64,000 nt of DNA from Cristatella mucedo (GCA_009760855.2 WPIO01000277.1:62001-126000), one strand, 5' to 3'; counted from the stretch's first letter, positions 23,806-36,538 are shown. A program made the numbers and translations. Notes: generated by a model not told the origin, from the sequence alone.

Positions 23806-24110
23806 TGGTGTATCTGACGCTGGCTCGTAACCCGAATTTCAGCTCTCAACTCAAAGCAAAACATTAGCCGACAGCTCGTATCTCTGAAATACTCTAGGGA
23901 TACTCGTAAGTCCAGAACCACTGTAAATTGATAGGTCTATGGGATTTTTCGTCTGTGTGCTTGTAACTAGTGGTGGGATATCTGAATCTGGCTCGTAACC
24001 CGATTTGTAGTTCTCTTTGTAGTAACCCGATTTGTAGATTTGTAGGGATACTCGTAGGTCCAGGTAAAACTGTAACTCGATAGGTCCAAGCGATATGTCG
24101 TCTGTGTGCC
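23806..24110. repeat. Tandem duplication of a ~150-base unit
   Basis: Two adjacent units, 23806-23964 and 23965-24110, share TAGTGGTG...TATCTGA, GGCTCGTAACCCGA, GGGATACTCGTA and CGTCTGTGTGC in the same order. Inside unit 2, GTAACCCGATTTGTAG is repeated again. It matches neither the LINE nor the SINE families here. Confidence 0.8.
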
Positions 24111-25454
24111 TACTCTTGCTGAGAATGAAAGCTGTTGCATTTGCATTACACGAAGAGATTTAATTCCTTCTACTTCGAAAACTGGCACTTTATTTCAAGC
24201 TGACGTTGGCTGGCATTTTGTTTACTGGTAATCAACTCAAGTGTTCCTAATGCACCTCATTTAGTTGGCATTGAGGTAAATGACTAATGGTGTTTGCGGC
24301 CAGTTGCTCAACTAAAGCCACTGGGCATGTGAGGCAGAAGTTCTGCCGTCGGTGACCTGTGCATTCTGTGCTGCCTGCCGTTGTCGTGACTGAATACAGT
24401 ATCTTGCTCATCCTGCCTGCTCTATCAGTAAAACCTAGATTTGTTTATCTGTCGCCAAAGCAGCCACGGATATGGACTTCAAAACTTTGGGACAGCTAAG
24501 TATAGTGAATCCACTTTAAGCAAGAATGATTTGGGAATAGTCATTGTGTGCAGATTTGCATGCATGTCTGGATATATATCTAGCAGGTATTGTAGACCGT
24601 AAAGAAATATTGATCATTCAATTTGACTTTCCCATCACTGCGAAGGCTATACCACTGGCTAACTAGCATAATGCCTGTGCATATACCATCATTACCCCCA
24701 TATAGTTCTTTAACCAGCATATACCGTGAAGCTATGTCAGGTAGCCTTATAGTTCCTTGAAAACTTGAAATTTCAGTGGATGACCATATCAGTAAGGCAT
24801 TCAGTCTACCTACGTTAGGCTCTATGGTATTGTGCAAATTACAGTAAGCAGAGACACCGATACCGTTGCCCAGTTTTTCAGATATTTTGTAATCCTGTCT
24901 TTACTTCTTCGACTATGTCCTTGCATGTTTTCTGAGTATGCAATCGGTCACTTACAGTCGGCTAGAAAACTCCTCAGTCAGAGCTTGAGATTCAGCTAGT
25001 AACTCGTTTTAAGCCAGTATGGGACATTGGGCATTTGTAACCTTGGGCAGATCTAAGAATGGAGCAATGCTGGTAAATTGCAACTGCTATTTTTGCACTT
25101 CTTGAGGAACTTGTTCAGATTCTGATCGCAAGCTATTCAATGCGAGTGCTGCCGTCGAATTCGAGACAGTATCAGCATTTTATATTGCCTATATTGATTT
25201 GAATCTGATATGGTTTAATGCCAAAACACTTTTGCTTCTTGCATAGTGAGTATGTATTTACTCTCAGTTTTGCAAGTGCTTCCATTTTAAAACAAGTTTA
25301 TGAAATGGTCAATCAATGTTTCTGCCGAGTCCTGAAGTTAGGAACTTCTAGTGAGCTGTAGAGAAAACGAAGATTGAGAACTACGACCACAAAACTTGCT
25401 TCCCTGAGCTTAGGGAGTTATATAGTAATCCAAGCCAGGGTTTCTTAGGTCTGG

Positions 25455-25600
25455 TGAGCTGGCTTGGTCCAGCGGTTAAGGTGCATGCCCCGACCAAGGT
25501 CTGTCTGAGGTCGCTGGCTCGAGCCCCGAGGCACATGTGAAGCGCCTGAATAGAGATTAAGTTCTCTTGGGGCGCTATACAAATGAATTGTATTTAAAAA
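25455..25600 (+). mobile_element. SINE-A copy, well preserved
   Basis: GGCTTGGTCCAGCGGTTAAG (A box), GCTGGCTCGAGCCCCGAGG (B box), then AGCGCCTGAATAGAGATTAA and TTCTCTTGGGGCGCTATAC. Among the best copies for building a consensus. Confidence 0.92.
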
Positions 25601-27639
25601 CACCCCAATAGTTTGCGTAAAACTACCCAGCTTGTCGTTTTCGAGCACTGCTCGAAAGTCTATTTTGGAATTTGGTTGAATGTCAACCATTACGTTTTGC
25701 CGAACTTTTATCTCGTGTATTATGGTCAATTATTCAGCTGGTAGTGAAAGGAACTACTGTGAGTTGATAGTAAGTTGAACTAAATATTGTGTGGTTCTTT
25801 AGCTAGTATGAAGCAGTGTTTTGGTTCATAGCTTAATGTTCCCAAGGAATTTTGAGCTCCGAATCTGAGGACATTAGGAATTTGGCACATTTGTTGATGT
25901 GGCCTAGTTAACCGGACGGCTATGTTACTGACGGCCAGTTGCAATTTCGGATTTTGGTGTCTGGTTGGAAGTTATTACTCACTCGTTAATTTTTGACATA
26001 ATTGTAATGGGTAAAAACCTTGCTAGCAGAACAAATCTTTAGTTTTACCTGCAAATATGGCTAATTTCAGCTGTGTGACATTTGCAGGCATTAATCGTCA
26101 AATAGAGAGTGAAACGTCTTCTTCTCTGGAAATCCGAGTGGATAAATCGGGCACATACACTGTGACGTTGGCTGAAACCAGCAGACCGATTCGACATGTT
26201 TTGCAGTACTAGGATCTTTTTGCAATGGGAAGCCACGTTGTGGATTTTGTGTAATTGCCTTATGGCGTTATGGGCTATGACGTTATTATCTTCGGAAGAT
26301 TAGCGCCCAAGAGATCATCGAAAGCCGAGTTTAGTTCAGAAAGCTATCAGAGACAGTATTCGGAAATTTCCGTGACAGGGACAATAAAGAGTAGGCATGT
26401 GGATGACCTAGGGCTTCTACTTAGACGTATGATGAGCTACTGAAAATTGAATGCCTGATGGCTGGTTTTGCACCCACTCGATTACATGCCGAAATACTCG
26501 AGCTTAGTTCCGGCTTAATCACCAGTCGACGTTTATTGAGGTGAAGGCTCAGCCAACACGGGACTATGGCAACGGTAGCCATAAAAGCTCAGCTGCCGAC
26601 CAAAGCCCTTTAAGACTTACCCCCCCAGTCCTTATGGCAAATCAGTGACTATATGACTTGATTACTATATGCAAGTTTTCTTTATCAAAGAAAGTAAATT
26701 CACCGAGTTATTGGCAGCTGAATATGAAGCCCTTGCACTTGGTGCAGGCGTGAAAAATATTATGCTCATGCGTGCTTAAAACATACTGTCAAGTTCGGAT
26801 AAGCATCGAAGGTGGTGCGATCAGGCTTCTAGCAGGAGAGGAAGGGAACTTCAATAGCACTACAATACGCTCTCAGGATTTGAGCTTTGTACATTTGATT
26901 TCCTGCTGACTCTCTCTTGATTAGGGTGGATAGCAAGCTACTTGGTTGTTTTGGTTTGCTTGATACAGTGCTTGCAACTCGTCGTTTGTAAAGTGCCTTG
27001 TTCAGAGTCCGTGTTTTCTTTAGTTATTATACAAACGACAAGTTTTTATTGTTATGACTACTAATTATTTTTTCGTGATCCTACATTCCTAATTGCTGAG
27101 TCTCTGACCCTCAGGAGCTAGTGCTGGCAACCATTTAATAGACTTGGTTCTGCTACAGCAAGTAAGCCATACTGCTCACTCGGCAGCCTTTGAAAGAATG
27201 TTTTCTGCTTAGGTTTACTAAGTCCAACGAATCGCTGAGTTCAATCCTATCCACTGAATCGAAATTAGACTTAGACAATAGACTAATGCTCCAGCTACAA
27301 CATCCTATCTAACTGGACTCAGTTTAGAGCACACATTTCTACTCTCCTTGCATTCGGTGTAGGCTTTCATTTGAAATGGGCTGCAAACCTATGCTCAATC
27401 GCAGGCCAGCCAACTTGTATCATATAACTGTGACCGCGAGACCATAAGTTGGAAATGTCTAGATAATCTTCATAGCTTAGGGGTTAAATCTAAATCCACT
27501 CGGTACCCTTCATCATAAATATTTTGCTGTAACAGAGCATCAGTGGTGTTCGCATTCATGAAGGCTATCTGCTTTCAGCCTAATGATTGTTCCAGTGGTT
27601 ACCTAAAAAATGACTGCATATCAGTCTTTAAGGAAACTC

Positions 27640-27840
27640 TTATAGTAATAATAATAATAATATTATTATTAATACACTTGACACAGCACTCTCAGACAAC
27701 CTAATTTTTTATAGGCATTTTACATTTGCTGCAAAGGAAACACGATCGAATGGTGAGTGGTATCATGCTTGATTAACTGCATGAATAACATGGTTAGGGG
27801 TGACATGCACAAGGTCAGCATGCATACAAGCTCTTAGGAA
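27640..27840 (-). mobile_element. LINE-1f 3' end
   Basis: (AAT)n(ATT)n at 27648-27670, then the reverse tail and 3' region to GGGGTGACATGCACAAGGTC. It ends about 45 bases before exon 6. Confidence 0.88.
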
Positions 27841-27885
27841 AAAGTGCATGTAAGTGTTCAGCTAATTGTTTACAATCTTTTGTAG

Positions 27886-28039
27886 CTGCAGTGTGAATTT
27901 GGCACACAGAGGAGCAGTTTCTCTAACGGCTCTAGCACCAGACTTTGTGGATTGGTGCAGGGTGCCAGTTACTACTGTGTTGTCAACGCAACAATAAGTG
28001 ACGGCTCTGTAGACTCTTATGCTGAAATAGTTCACATGA
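27886..28039 (+). CDS. RPTP exon 6: membrane-proximal FN3-like end
   Basis: A 154-base exon starting LQCEFGTQRSS. It contains CGLVQGASYYCVVNATI, the common FN3 ending L-x-x-G-x-x-Y-x-V-x-V-x-A, and ends DSYAEIVHM plus one base. Acceptor cttttgtag, donor gtgagt at 28040. The final A joins AA of exon 7 to give Lys. Position directly before the transmembrane exon fits the membrane-proximal part of the ectodomain. Confidence 0.75.
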
Positions 28040-28796
28040 GTGAGTACTTTTTCCGAACTTGAGTGAAATCAGCTGAGCGCTATCGTGACCTGAGTTGTGC
28101 ATTGGATTCTTATGCGACTTGTGCCTCATTGGTTTTATTTCGTAACAATTTGTACCCGATCGTTCAGGTTGCCAGGTAGCTCGGCCAGAGTTTTCCTGCA
28201 AATTGGCTTGAATAGAAGTAACAAAGTCACTCACCGGGATGATATACAATGCTTTCTTTGTTTCAGTACGACTTATTACTCCCAGCTTGCAGTTGGGCTG
28301 GTAGGTTTTGATTAGGATGACTCACCAATTGGCCTTGCTAATGGTTTAACATTATGACTTCCAGACCAAAGCCGGCTATGTTGCTAATAATTAAATACTA
28401 GAATGCATTAACGGTCTATAATGTATGCATTGCTCGTAAACATGTTTAGATGGTGTGGCAGTAAAAAGTCTGTTGTGGCATTAAGCTGACATTATCGTCT
28501 CATCGAGCTGAAAACTGATGCCAATCTCAGTCTTACCTTTATTCAGCTAGCCTACATTCATCTTTAGGTACATAAGAAGACTAAGTATTGCATAAAGTGT
28601 AGACGTTCTCTGATTTCATTAGCAAGCCAACCCCAAAGAGGTTTTGCTACACGATGTAGCGTGGAAATTGATTCGGGAGAAAAATTCCAGGCAAAGAGAA
28701 GGTGCCTACTTAGCCATCAATTCCTTATGAATTCTCTGCTTACACACTTTCTGCGAACCGATGATTGAGACCATTTTAGCGTATAGCATCGCTAAA

Positions 28797-28935
28797 TGCC
28801 GAGCTGTTTCGGCTGAGTGGTTAAGGTGCTCGACCGACCATGGTCTGGCCGACGTCATGAAATCGACACCCATAGCCTATGTAAAGCACATGAGAAGTTC
28901 TCGTAAGTAGCTCTATAAGTGACTTATATTAATAG
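28797..28935 (+). mobile_element. SINE-A copy
   Basis: GAGCTGTTTCGGCTGAGTGG TTAAGGTGCTCG head, weak B box, tail AAAGCACATGAGAAGTTCTC and GCTCTATAAGTG. Moderately diverged. Confidence 0.7.
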
Positions 28936-29149
28936 TTTTTGTATAAATCCCCATTGGAGCTTATGACGTTGCAGATGCTAATGATAACCTCGGCAACGTC
29001 TCTTTGTGCAATAATAAGTGCCAAAAGTTTGGAATGTTTTGTACATCATGCAGTCTTACTGAGACCAAGCGAACACAATTGTAAGCACTCATTGCATTAT
29101 ATTATGCATACATTTTTTGTAGTATTCATTATCCTGTTTGAATAAATAA

Positions 29150-30100
29150 TAATGATTATATTAATAGCGCACTTGATAAAGCCCCCTCAGAGAACTCAAT
29201 CTCTTTCTAGGTGCTTTGCATTTGCTGCAAAGGGAAATGCAATTGAATCGTGAGTAATATCATGCTTAATAGACAACATCAATAACATGGTTAGGGGTGA
29301 CATGCACAGGGTCAGCATGCAAATGTAGTTAGTGGCAGCATGCGCAGTGTCAGCACTCACAAGCACATAAAGGACAAATCACAGTGACCCACTCAATGCT
29401 GTCCTAAATATGTGTTTTTAAGTTCTTTTTAAATGTGGTCAAGTCAGGGGATATTGTGTCGCAAGTCGGGGGGGGGGGGTTCCAGGTTTTGGGAACATTT
29501 GAACTAAATGCACGGTCTCCATAGGCATTTAGGTTCGTACAAGGTATTGGTAGACTGATGGATTCCGAAAAGTTGGTGGTACGCTGCTTGGCCTGGTGGG
29601 GGAGTAGACCTGAGAGATAGGCTGGAGCCAAAGAATGAAGTTACCTAAAAGTGAGCGACGAAACCTTGAAGTCAATCCGTTGCTTGACTGGTAGCCAGTG
29701 CATGTCGGCAAGAAGTGGTGTGATGTGGCAACTGCAACGGTCACGACAGACAAGCCTAGCTGCGGAGTTTTGCACCAGCTGTAATCGCGTGATCGCACAT
29801 GCCGGTAGGCCATTAAGCAGTGAGTTACAGAAGTAAAGAAGGGATGTCCCAAATGTATGGACCAACTTGGACGTGGTTTCCTTATCTAAACAAGCCCGAA
29901 TATCAGCAATGTTATTTAGCTGAAAGTTGGCAGATTTCACTGTTGAGCTAATGTGGTCGTCTAACAAGAGGTAACTTTGGAACGTGACATATAGATTTCG
30001 AGCTAATTCAACAGAAGATAAACTGACAGAGCCAATTTTGAGCGGCAGCCTTTCCAATTTCTGAATCACAGGGTTTGCCCATAACTAGTAAGTTAGGGTT
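29150..30100 (-). mobile_element. LINE-1f copy, ~950 bases (RT thumb to tail)
   Basis: The minus strand reads MIQKLERLPLKIGSVSLSSV, LNNIADIRACLDKETTSKLV, CNSLLNGLPACAITRLQLVQ, CHITPLLADMHWLPVKQRID, then PAYLSGLLPHQAKQRTTNFS and the tail at 29160-29230. The first 142 codons are open; a frame break precedes the C-terminus. One of the longest and least decayed copies. Confidence 0.93.
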
Positions 30101-30149
30101 ATCATCGTTTAGTCTTTAGAAAATTTCCTGCCATCCATGTGCTGATGTC

Positions 30150-30820
30150 ATCAATGCATAAGCATTCCAATGTTTAAGATTAGCATCTGTTACCAGGGTG
30201 AGCATGGTTTTAACGCTGACACTGCATATCTCAAATCCTGCAAGAAGCTGCAGCAACATTTTTGTTTATTTGCATTTGCATGCATTTGTGACTCCCTCTC
30301 TCGACTTCTGTAACTCACTGCTGCCTGGTCTACTGGCCTGTGCAATCAGGTGCTCACAGCTGCTGCAAAAACTCAGCAGCTAGGCTTGTCTGTCGTGAGC
30401 TTGGCAGTGGCCTCATTTCACCACTTCTCGCCGACGTGCACTGGCTCTCAGTCGAGCACAGCACCGACTTCAAGGTTTTGTCACTCACTTGTAGGTCACT
30501 TTATTCTTTGGCTCCAGTCTACCTACCAGATCAACTATCCCACCAGATCAACATAGTTCCACCAGCTTTTTGGAATCTAACTGTTTGCCTATACATCGTG
30601 TTGTTCTTGTTGTTTATTGAGCATGCGATCACTAACCATTCGATCGCGCTTTCTTTGCAGCAGATATGCAGCGTCTTGAAAGATTCTCTGATTGTGCTAT
30701 TTCAAATGTATTATTTTTGTTATTGTTATTATTATATATTGATTAGCTAAAAAGTGGCACGTGCCTTGGATACATTTAAGCCCAGATATTTTCTTGCACC
30801 ATTCCTTCATATTTCCAGGT
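30150..30820 (+). mobile_element. LINE-1f copy (about 30257-30740) inserted into another repeat
   Basis: 30257-30740 reads TPSLDFCNSLLPGLLACAIR, the ISPLLADVHWLSVEHSTDF region and FTSCRSLYSLAPVYLPDQL-like codons, then the tail to an ATT run at 30715-30735. The flanks (30187-30256 and 30741-30815) together match 31508-31680 in order, where no LINE is present. Confidence 0.8.
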
Positions 30821-31499
30821 TAGATGAGTTTTTCTGTTACCTTGGATCCAGCCAAGATGTTGCCTTAGTATCTTGGTATATACGTATTGCCTTGTATCCT
30901 AATAGTCGTAATAATCATAATCCTCTTCGGTCGTTTGCTTAGCACCCTAAAAGAGTTGAATATATATCCTGGTGCTTGGCAACTGCAATAACTGATGGTT
31001 CATGGCGGTTCGTAGTTGGACAAGCAGTCGAAACGACACAATTATCGAGCTTAGACCAGCATGCTAAAGCATGCACGACGACACTCGGGGAAATCGGTTA
31101 GTAGAACCCCTGGCTAATAACATGCACTGAATAATGCATCAGTTAGCTATCCACGCATGCAGGAACAAAGAGGGCAAGTTTACTAAGACGTGTGTAAAGC
31201 TTAGCTGAACAGATCAGATGCATGTCAATGTGCGATTTAAATAAGGCAACGTCATCTCCGGCTGAATGGGTCATGACAGAAGCTGTGAGTGTGCTATAGG
31301 CCATCTATTCAAACGAACGGAAGGCCCGGTCACCTCATTTTTCATTTTAGTGCAAAACAAGCTTGGTGACTAAGTTGTCAAGGATTTCTGCTAGAGCAGG
31401 CTGGAGAGTGAGGGTGGCCAGTAGGTAGGCTGATGCATGCAAGTGAAGTGATTTGGAAGTCAAAGAGTGGAGCTTCGCCCTTGCTATTAAAAACATTCT

Positions 31500-31680
31500 A
31501 CTGTTTGTGGATTGCATCTATTACCAGGGTGAGGAGGGTTACGTGCTGGCTGGCCCTGCATATCTCTAAACTTGCAAGAACCTTCAGCAATATCGGTTTA
31601 ATTATTTTTTCGCTGGAAGCGGCACATGCCTGGAATTACATTTAAGCACAGATATTTTCTTGCGTTATGCAAGGCGGTTC
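31500..31680. repeat. Unoccupied copy of the repeat split at 30256
   Basis: Shares TTACCAGGGTGAG, CTGCATATCTC, TTGCAAGAA and then GGCACATGCCTGGA, TACATTTAAGC and CAGATATTTTCTTGC with the two flanks around 30257-30740. Family unknown. Confidence 0.65.
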
Positions 31681-32559
31681 GATCATTCATTTGACGACAG
31701 TTAGGCACGGGAAGAATTGGAAGTCTTCGGCAGCTATGGGGTTTGACGAGTGACCAGAGGAGCTGCTGCGTTGTGCGCACTGTCGCAGACGATAGTGGGC
31801 AAAGGTCGGCAGTCTTGAGTTAAGTGCCTAGCAGTATTCAAGAAGCCATGTCACACATTCGAGAAAGTGTTGAGCCTTCGTTTCCTTGTATAGTCAGGTC
31901 CTTAGTTGGCAATGGCTGCTCAGCTAAAGGCAAGCCGATTAGACACCTGATCAATGTGCTTATCTTATAACAGGTCATTTTTTTGAGCAGCATGCCTAGA
32001 TCATGGGTAATCGTATTTACAGTGATGCTAGATGAACAAATCTGGAATCTGAGTATAACAACATAAGGATAACACTCGGCTTGTCCATAGCTTTTAGGCT
32101 GGGGTTATAATTATCGCCAATGCAGCAGTTGGCAAGTCAGTCTAAAGTTGAAAGACCGACTACTGAGTGGCCTACTCTAGGGTCTCTTCAGATCCCTCTG
32201 CTCTTAATCTTGGCATGCTAATCATAAACGTGACTAAGTTGCCTCGTGCCAATGGAGCGCCATTATTTATTCGAGCGTGCTTCCATTGTGAGCAACCACA
32301 AAATGCTATGGTAACGAAGCGAAGCAAGAGATTCCACCGTGCTGCACTGAAAGGGAATTACATTTAGCATATCTGTTAATAATGTATCGGTCCATGTTAA
32401 ACCCTTCACAAAATTGCTGCCTACTCGAATTAGAGCATCTCTTGATTAGCTTTCTAAAATAGATCGTGGATTAATGAACACTTTGTGCAACGGCTTCAAA
32501 AACTGGCAGATTAGTGGGTCTTCCGTGTGTGAATTGTATGTTTTCTCGAGACGTTTGTG

Positions 32560-32715
32560 GAATCCTGTAGTGTGGATGCCCCATAATTCACGACCTCGGT
32601 TGCAAGATCGTTGGTTCTAATCCTGCAATGGGCGATACTGTGTTGCAATTGCATTGTCTTGCATTGAATTAAATTGCAAGTAGCTGTGATACCCTTTAAG
32701 GCTCTAATGCTCAAA
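32560..32715 (+). mobile_element. SINE-B copy
   Basis: TTCACGACCTCGGTTGCAAG, GTTGGTTCTAATCCTGC (B box), then GTAGCTGTGATACCCTT and AAGGCTCTAATG. It contains an internal TTGCATTG expansion. Confidence 0.65.
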
Positions 32716-32769
32716 AAGGGGTTATTAAATTAGCTAGTAGAGTTAAATGTCTTTTTATTTAGTGGTACT

Positions 32770-32958
32770 AGGTTATTCGTCGTGTGTGTGCTTATACGTG
32801 CCGACACTGGGCATGTTGCCGATAACCATATTTGCATTCTGATCCTGGACATGTTACCTTTAACCATGTTACGCTAGTTTTCATTTAGCATGCTCCCACT
32901 AGCCATTCGTTCACGCTTTCTTTGCAGCAAATGTACAGTGTTTAGAAAGATAAGTGCC
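32770..32958 (+). mobile_element. LINE-1f 3' end, tail cut by SINE-A
   Basis: GTGTGCTTATACGTGCCGAC, CATGTTACC..., TTTGCAGCAAATGTACAG and TTTAGAAAGATAAG, then the SINE-A head begins in place of the second half of the tail. Confidence 0.75.
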
Positions 32959-33095
32959 GTGCTGGCTTGGCTCAGTGGTTAAGGTGCTCGCCCGACCAAG
33001 ATCTTGGCCGAGGTCGTTGGCTCGAGCCCCCTGGCATACGTGAAGCAGCTGAATATAGATTAGGTTCTCTTAGGTCGCTTTGCAAATTAATTTTA
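32959..33095 (+). mobile_element. SINE-A copy
   Basis: GCTTGGCTCAGTGGTTAAGG, GTTGGCTCGAGCCCCCTGG and GAATATAGATTAGGTTCTC with the end at a TTTTATTT run. Good A and B boxes. Confidence 0.9.
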
Positions 33096-33690
33096 TTTCT
33101 GTCCCTCTGACTCCATGAAATACATTTCAACTTTTTTATTTATCAATTCTAAGCGTTCGACAAGTGCTGATGGGTGACAGGTGAAGAGAGCCCAGCAGCA
33201 GCACCGAATACTTGCAGCAAATCCCTCACTCCAGCCGTTTGTAGTGACACTGCTGCCATGCCTCAACCACCTCCTCCTTAAATGTCTTACTTCATCCACC
33301 AGCATTAATAAATCCTGGTACCGTCTGGCTGGACCGGCTCGTACCAAGCATGCCGCGAGCTGAGCTGGGATGTTCGAGAGGCGTAGCAGTGGGCTGAGCA
33401 CAGAAGCCAGCCCCATCAGCCAGAAAGAGGGGCGTGTTCGCCCTGTCATTCCACAGACCAGCTCTTGCAGTAGGCCTTCGGCTGAGCACGCATTTCCCAG
33501 ATGCTGTGGCAGCTTCTCTGCAGCCGCTTCGACGTCTTTCTGATTGCCCTTCGGCGGCCTCTAGTTTTCTTAATCGAGGGCATTTTTTCGCAACCTCCAG
33601 GCTTGCCTGCCCTGATAGTCTACTGGCAGCCTTTTCTGGGACTTTAGTTAGCCATCGTTTCACTTGTGTGAAGTACCGAGCTTGAAAAAT
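33093..33690 (-). CDS. Unrecognised GC-richer minus-strand coding-like block, two overlapping frames
   Basis: Two long minus-strand frames overlap (33093-33449, 118 codons; 33292-33663, 123 codons), while the plus strand also stays open for 83 codons at 33434-33685. The block is clearly richer in G+C than its flanks and begins and ends sharply between a SINE-A copy (to 33095) and a minus-strand LINE-1f copy (from 33720). The predicted peptides are rich in Arg, Ala, Leu and Ser and match no family I know. It may be a fragment of an unknown transposon ORF or a retrocopied exon lying in RPTP intron 6. Open frames on both strands in GC-rich DNA can also arise by chance. Confidence 0.25.
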
Positions 33691-33719
33691 GCCAGACTGG
33701 CAGGCTTAGGTGACGCCAA

Positions 33720-34230
33720 CTAATAATAATAATAATAATAATAATAATTCACTTGATAAAGCGCCCTCAGAGAACTTAATCTCTCTCTAGGCGCTTTACA
33801 TTTGCTGTAAAGTGAAATGCAATTGAAAGGTAAGTAAAATCATGCTTGAAAAAACAAACGAAATGAATAATATGGTTAGGGGTGACATGCACAGGGTCAG
33901 CATGCAAATGTGGTTAGTGGCAGCATGCACAGTGTGAGCACGCATAAGCACATCAAGGACGAATCACAGGGACCCACTGAATGCTGTCCTAAATAGGTGT
34001 GTTTTTAGGTTCCTTTTAAATGTGGTCAGGTCAGGGGATGTTCTGACGCAGGTCGGGAGAGAGTTCCAGGCTTTGGGAGCATATGAACTAAATGCATGGT
34101 CTCCAAAGGATTTAAGGTCTGTATGAGGTATTTCTAGACTGTTGGATTCCGAAAAGCGGGTGGTACGATGCTTAGCCTGATGGGGTAGTATATCTGACAG
34201 ATAGCTGGAGCCATAGAATGAAGTGACCAA
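33720..34230 (-). mobile_element. LINE-1f copy with (AAT)n tail
   Basis: AAT repeats 33721-33748, reverse tail, 3' region, then 88 open codons on the minus strand reading SYLSDILPHQAKHRTTRFSE, IPHTDLKSFGDHAFSSYAPK and AWNSLPTCVRTS. This is the C-terminal end of the RT ORF, with its natural stop at 33964-33966. Confidence 0.92.
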
Positions 34231-34489
34231 CTACCATGTGTTATAAGCGTTTTGTTACCACTTGTGGCTGGCATGTATGAAGTGCCTGGTCAATCCCACC
34301 GGCTTCGAGCTTGTGTGGTCACGAATGCTCGTCTACTCGTAGCACTGTTTTGCAATTAGCAACAAGTGAGGAATGATTGTGCTAAACCTCAGCTTTGAGA
34401 GTGGGCTTTCATGATTCACACTGGGGTGCTTCCACACAAGCTTTAATGAAATTCCGGGTTAGGTAAGTTTTAATTGGCACGGTTGTGCC

Positions 34490-34713
<224 letters not shown>

Positions 34714-35640
34714 CATTATCTATGGTTCAAGCGATTTTATAAGTTATCATGCAACCGACCATGCAAGTCGACTAATAGGCAGCACAGCCAATGCTGATGG
34801 AAAGCAATCACGTAACGGCATTTAGCTTGTCTAATTACAGATGTGCAGATCTTCTATATGCCAGTGCTTAGATTGCATAATTACATACGTGCTGATCTTC
34901 TGTAAGCTTCCAATACATATGCTTATGTGCCTGAACCAGTCGATAGTAACCAAAGTTGAAGCACCAAGCAGGAGAGCCCAACTAGTTTACTTCCGTGAAG
35001 GTATACGATAAAAAAACACATGTGATAATATTTGTAGAAGACTAACAGCTAGCTGTGGTTGGACTTTGATTACTTGTAACTAGAAATGGCTGGACAAGTT
35101 AGCGATATTATTCCCGACTTCGTAAGGTAGGGGTAGGCTTGAACTAGTAGCAAGACTCATTTTCTTGGGAATCCTCTTGGGAGATTTATTTCATGAATGA
35201 TATCAAATACAACCTTGAATGCTAGAGTTTTGAAATGAGATCAAAGCTAATACACTTGGTTGACTCTTGCTTTCGTAGTAGACCGACTGTGTGTAACCCT
35301 TGTTTGCAGCCGTTAAAGTTAAGTAGCAATGATGATAGCAGCTGAAATGTTGCATTTTTCCTACAGAATCACTCGAAAATCTTCTCTTCGACTGTGACCT
35401 AGTCTAGCTAATTTTTATCTAGTTGATTTTTTGTGTAAGTCGTGTACTTTTTCCTCTATACTTGGGCCGTTGCTTAACCACGCAATGTCTGAGTAATGCT
35501 CAATGCTTTGAACCTATTAATGCCTGTATCACATGGTTTTGTCTATGGTTTCGATGCCATACATAGCAGCATGTACGAGCATCCAGTTGTGTCTTCTTAT
35601 TAAAATCTTTTTCTTTGCTTCATTCGTTTTTCAACGGAAG

Positions 35641-35746
35641 AAGTATCTCCAAGCCCTGGCTCAAACGCAGCTATCATTGGAGGAACAGTCGGTGGCATCC
35701 TAGTGGTGATTGCCATTGTGGTTGCTGTCGTGGTTTCCTATAGAAG
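35641..35746 (+). CDS. RPTP exon 7: transmembrane helix
   Basis: Encodes VSPSPGSN, then a run of about 24 hydrophobic residues (AAIIGGTVGGILVVIAIVV and AVVVSY), stopped by Arg-Arg. This is a classic type I single-pass helix with a GxxxG-like start and a positive stop-transfer on the cytoplasmic side. Acceptor aacggaag, donor gtgaga at 35747. The exon ends AGA AG and the next begins G AAA, giving the Arg-Arg-Lys stop-transfer across the junction. A 7.6-kb intron separates it from exon 6. Confidence 0.85.
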
Positions 35747-35879
35747 GTGAGATTTCTTTAGGCGCAACACCTAAAAGGTTTTTCACTGTACTATGTTCGT
35801 GCAATCAAGCACCGATCAAGACCTCAGCAGTCAGTGCGTTTGTGTGCTCACTGATTTCGCAGTTAGTCTCATTCTAAAG

Positions 35880-36030
35880 ATCAATATCCTTGGCCCAGTG
35901 GTTTTGGTGCATGCCCCGACAAGGATCTGGTCGAGGTCGTGAACTCGAGTCCCGAGGCATATGTGAAGCAGCCGAATAGAGATCAAGTTCTCTTACTGCG
36001 CTATGCAATTAATTACATTTAACTTATTTT
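35880..36030 (+). mobile_element. SINE-A copy
   Basis: CTTGGCCCAGTGGTTTTGG, GTGAACTCGAGTCCCGAGG and GAATAGAGATCAAGTTCTC. It lies 130 bases after the transmembrane exon. Confidence 0.88.
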
Positions 36031-36538
36031 ATATTTTAGCGTGACTCATGTGGTGACTACTTTATGCATGTTTAGGACTCACGGGTTTGTTTAGATCGGT
36101 GTTCTAGGTGTTCCAGTATTTTCCTGGGCAATTTAAAACTCGTGAGCAATTATAAAAATTCTGTTTGCTGTAGTCTGATTACCACGAGGCTTAGTCAATT
36201 CCACTCATCTGGACGGGGAACAACGTTTTAATTTACAGTTGCAGAATTTTAGGTGGTGCACTACCCAAGGAACAAGCTTACGGCATGCAAACAATAAAGC
36301 ATTTTTCCATTTAAAGGTATATTTTGAAAAATTGAGGTGCTTTCGTTTTTCACTGGAAAATAGCTTTTTAAGTTAAACTATGAGACTCTCTGTTGATGCA
36401 TTAGAGCTGAGGTATCTCTTTATTCCAACATGACCTAGTCTCCACCCGTGTGGCTTATTTAGCTCGAGCAAGCCCTTCTCTTAATAATTATAGCAAGAAA
36501 TAATAAATTAGATTTATGATAGTTCTTCTGTATAGCTG

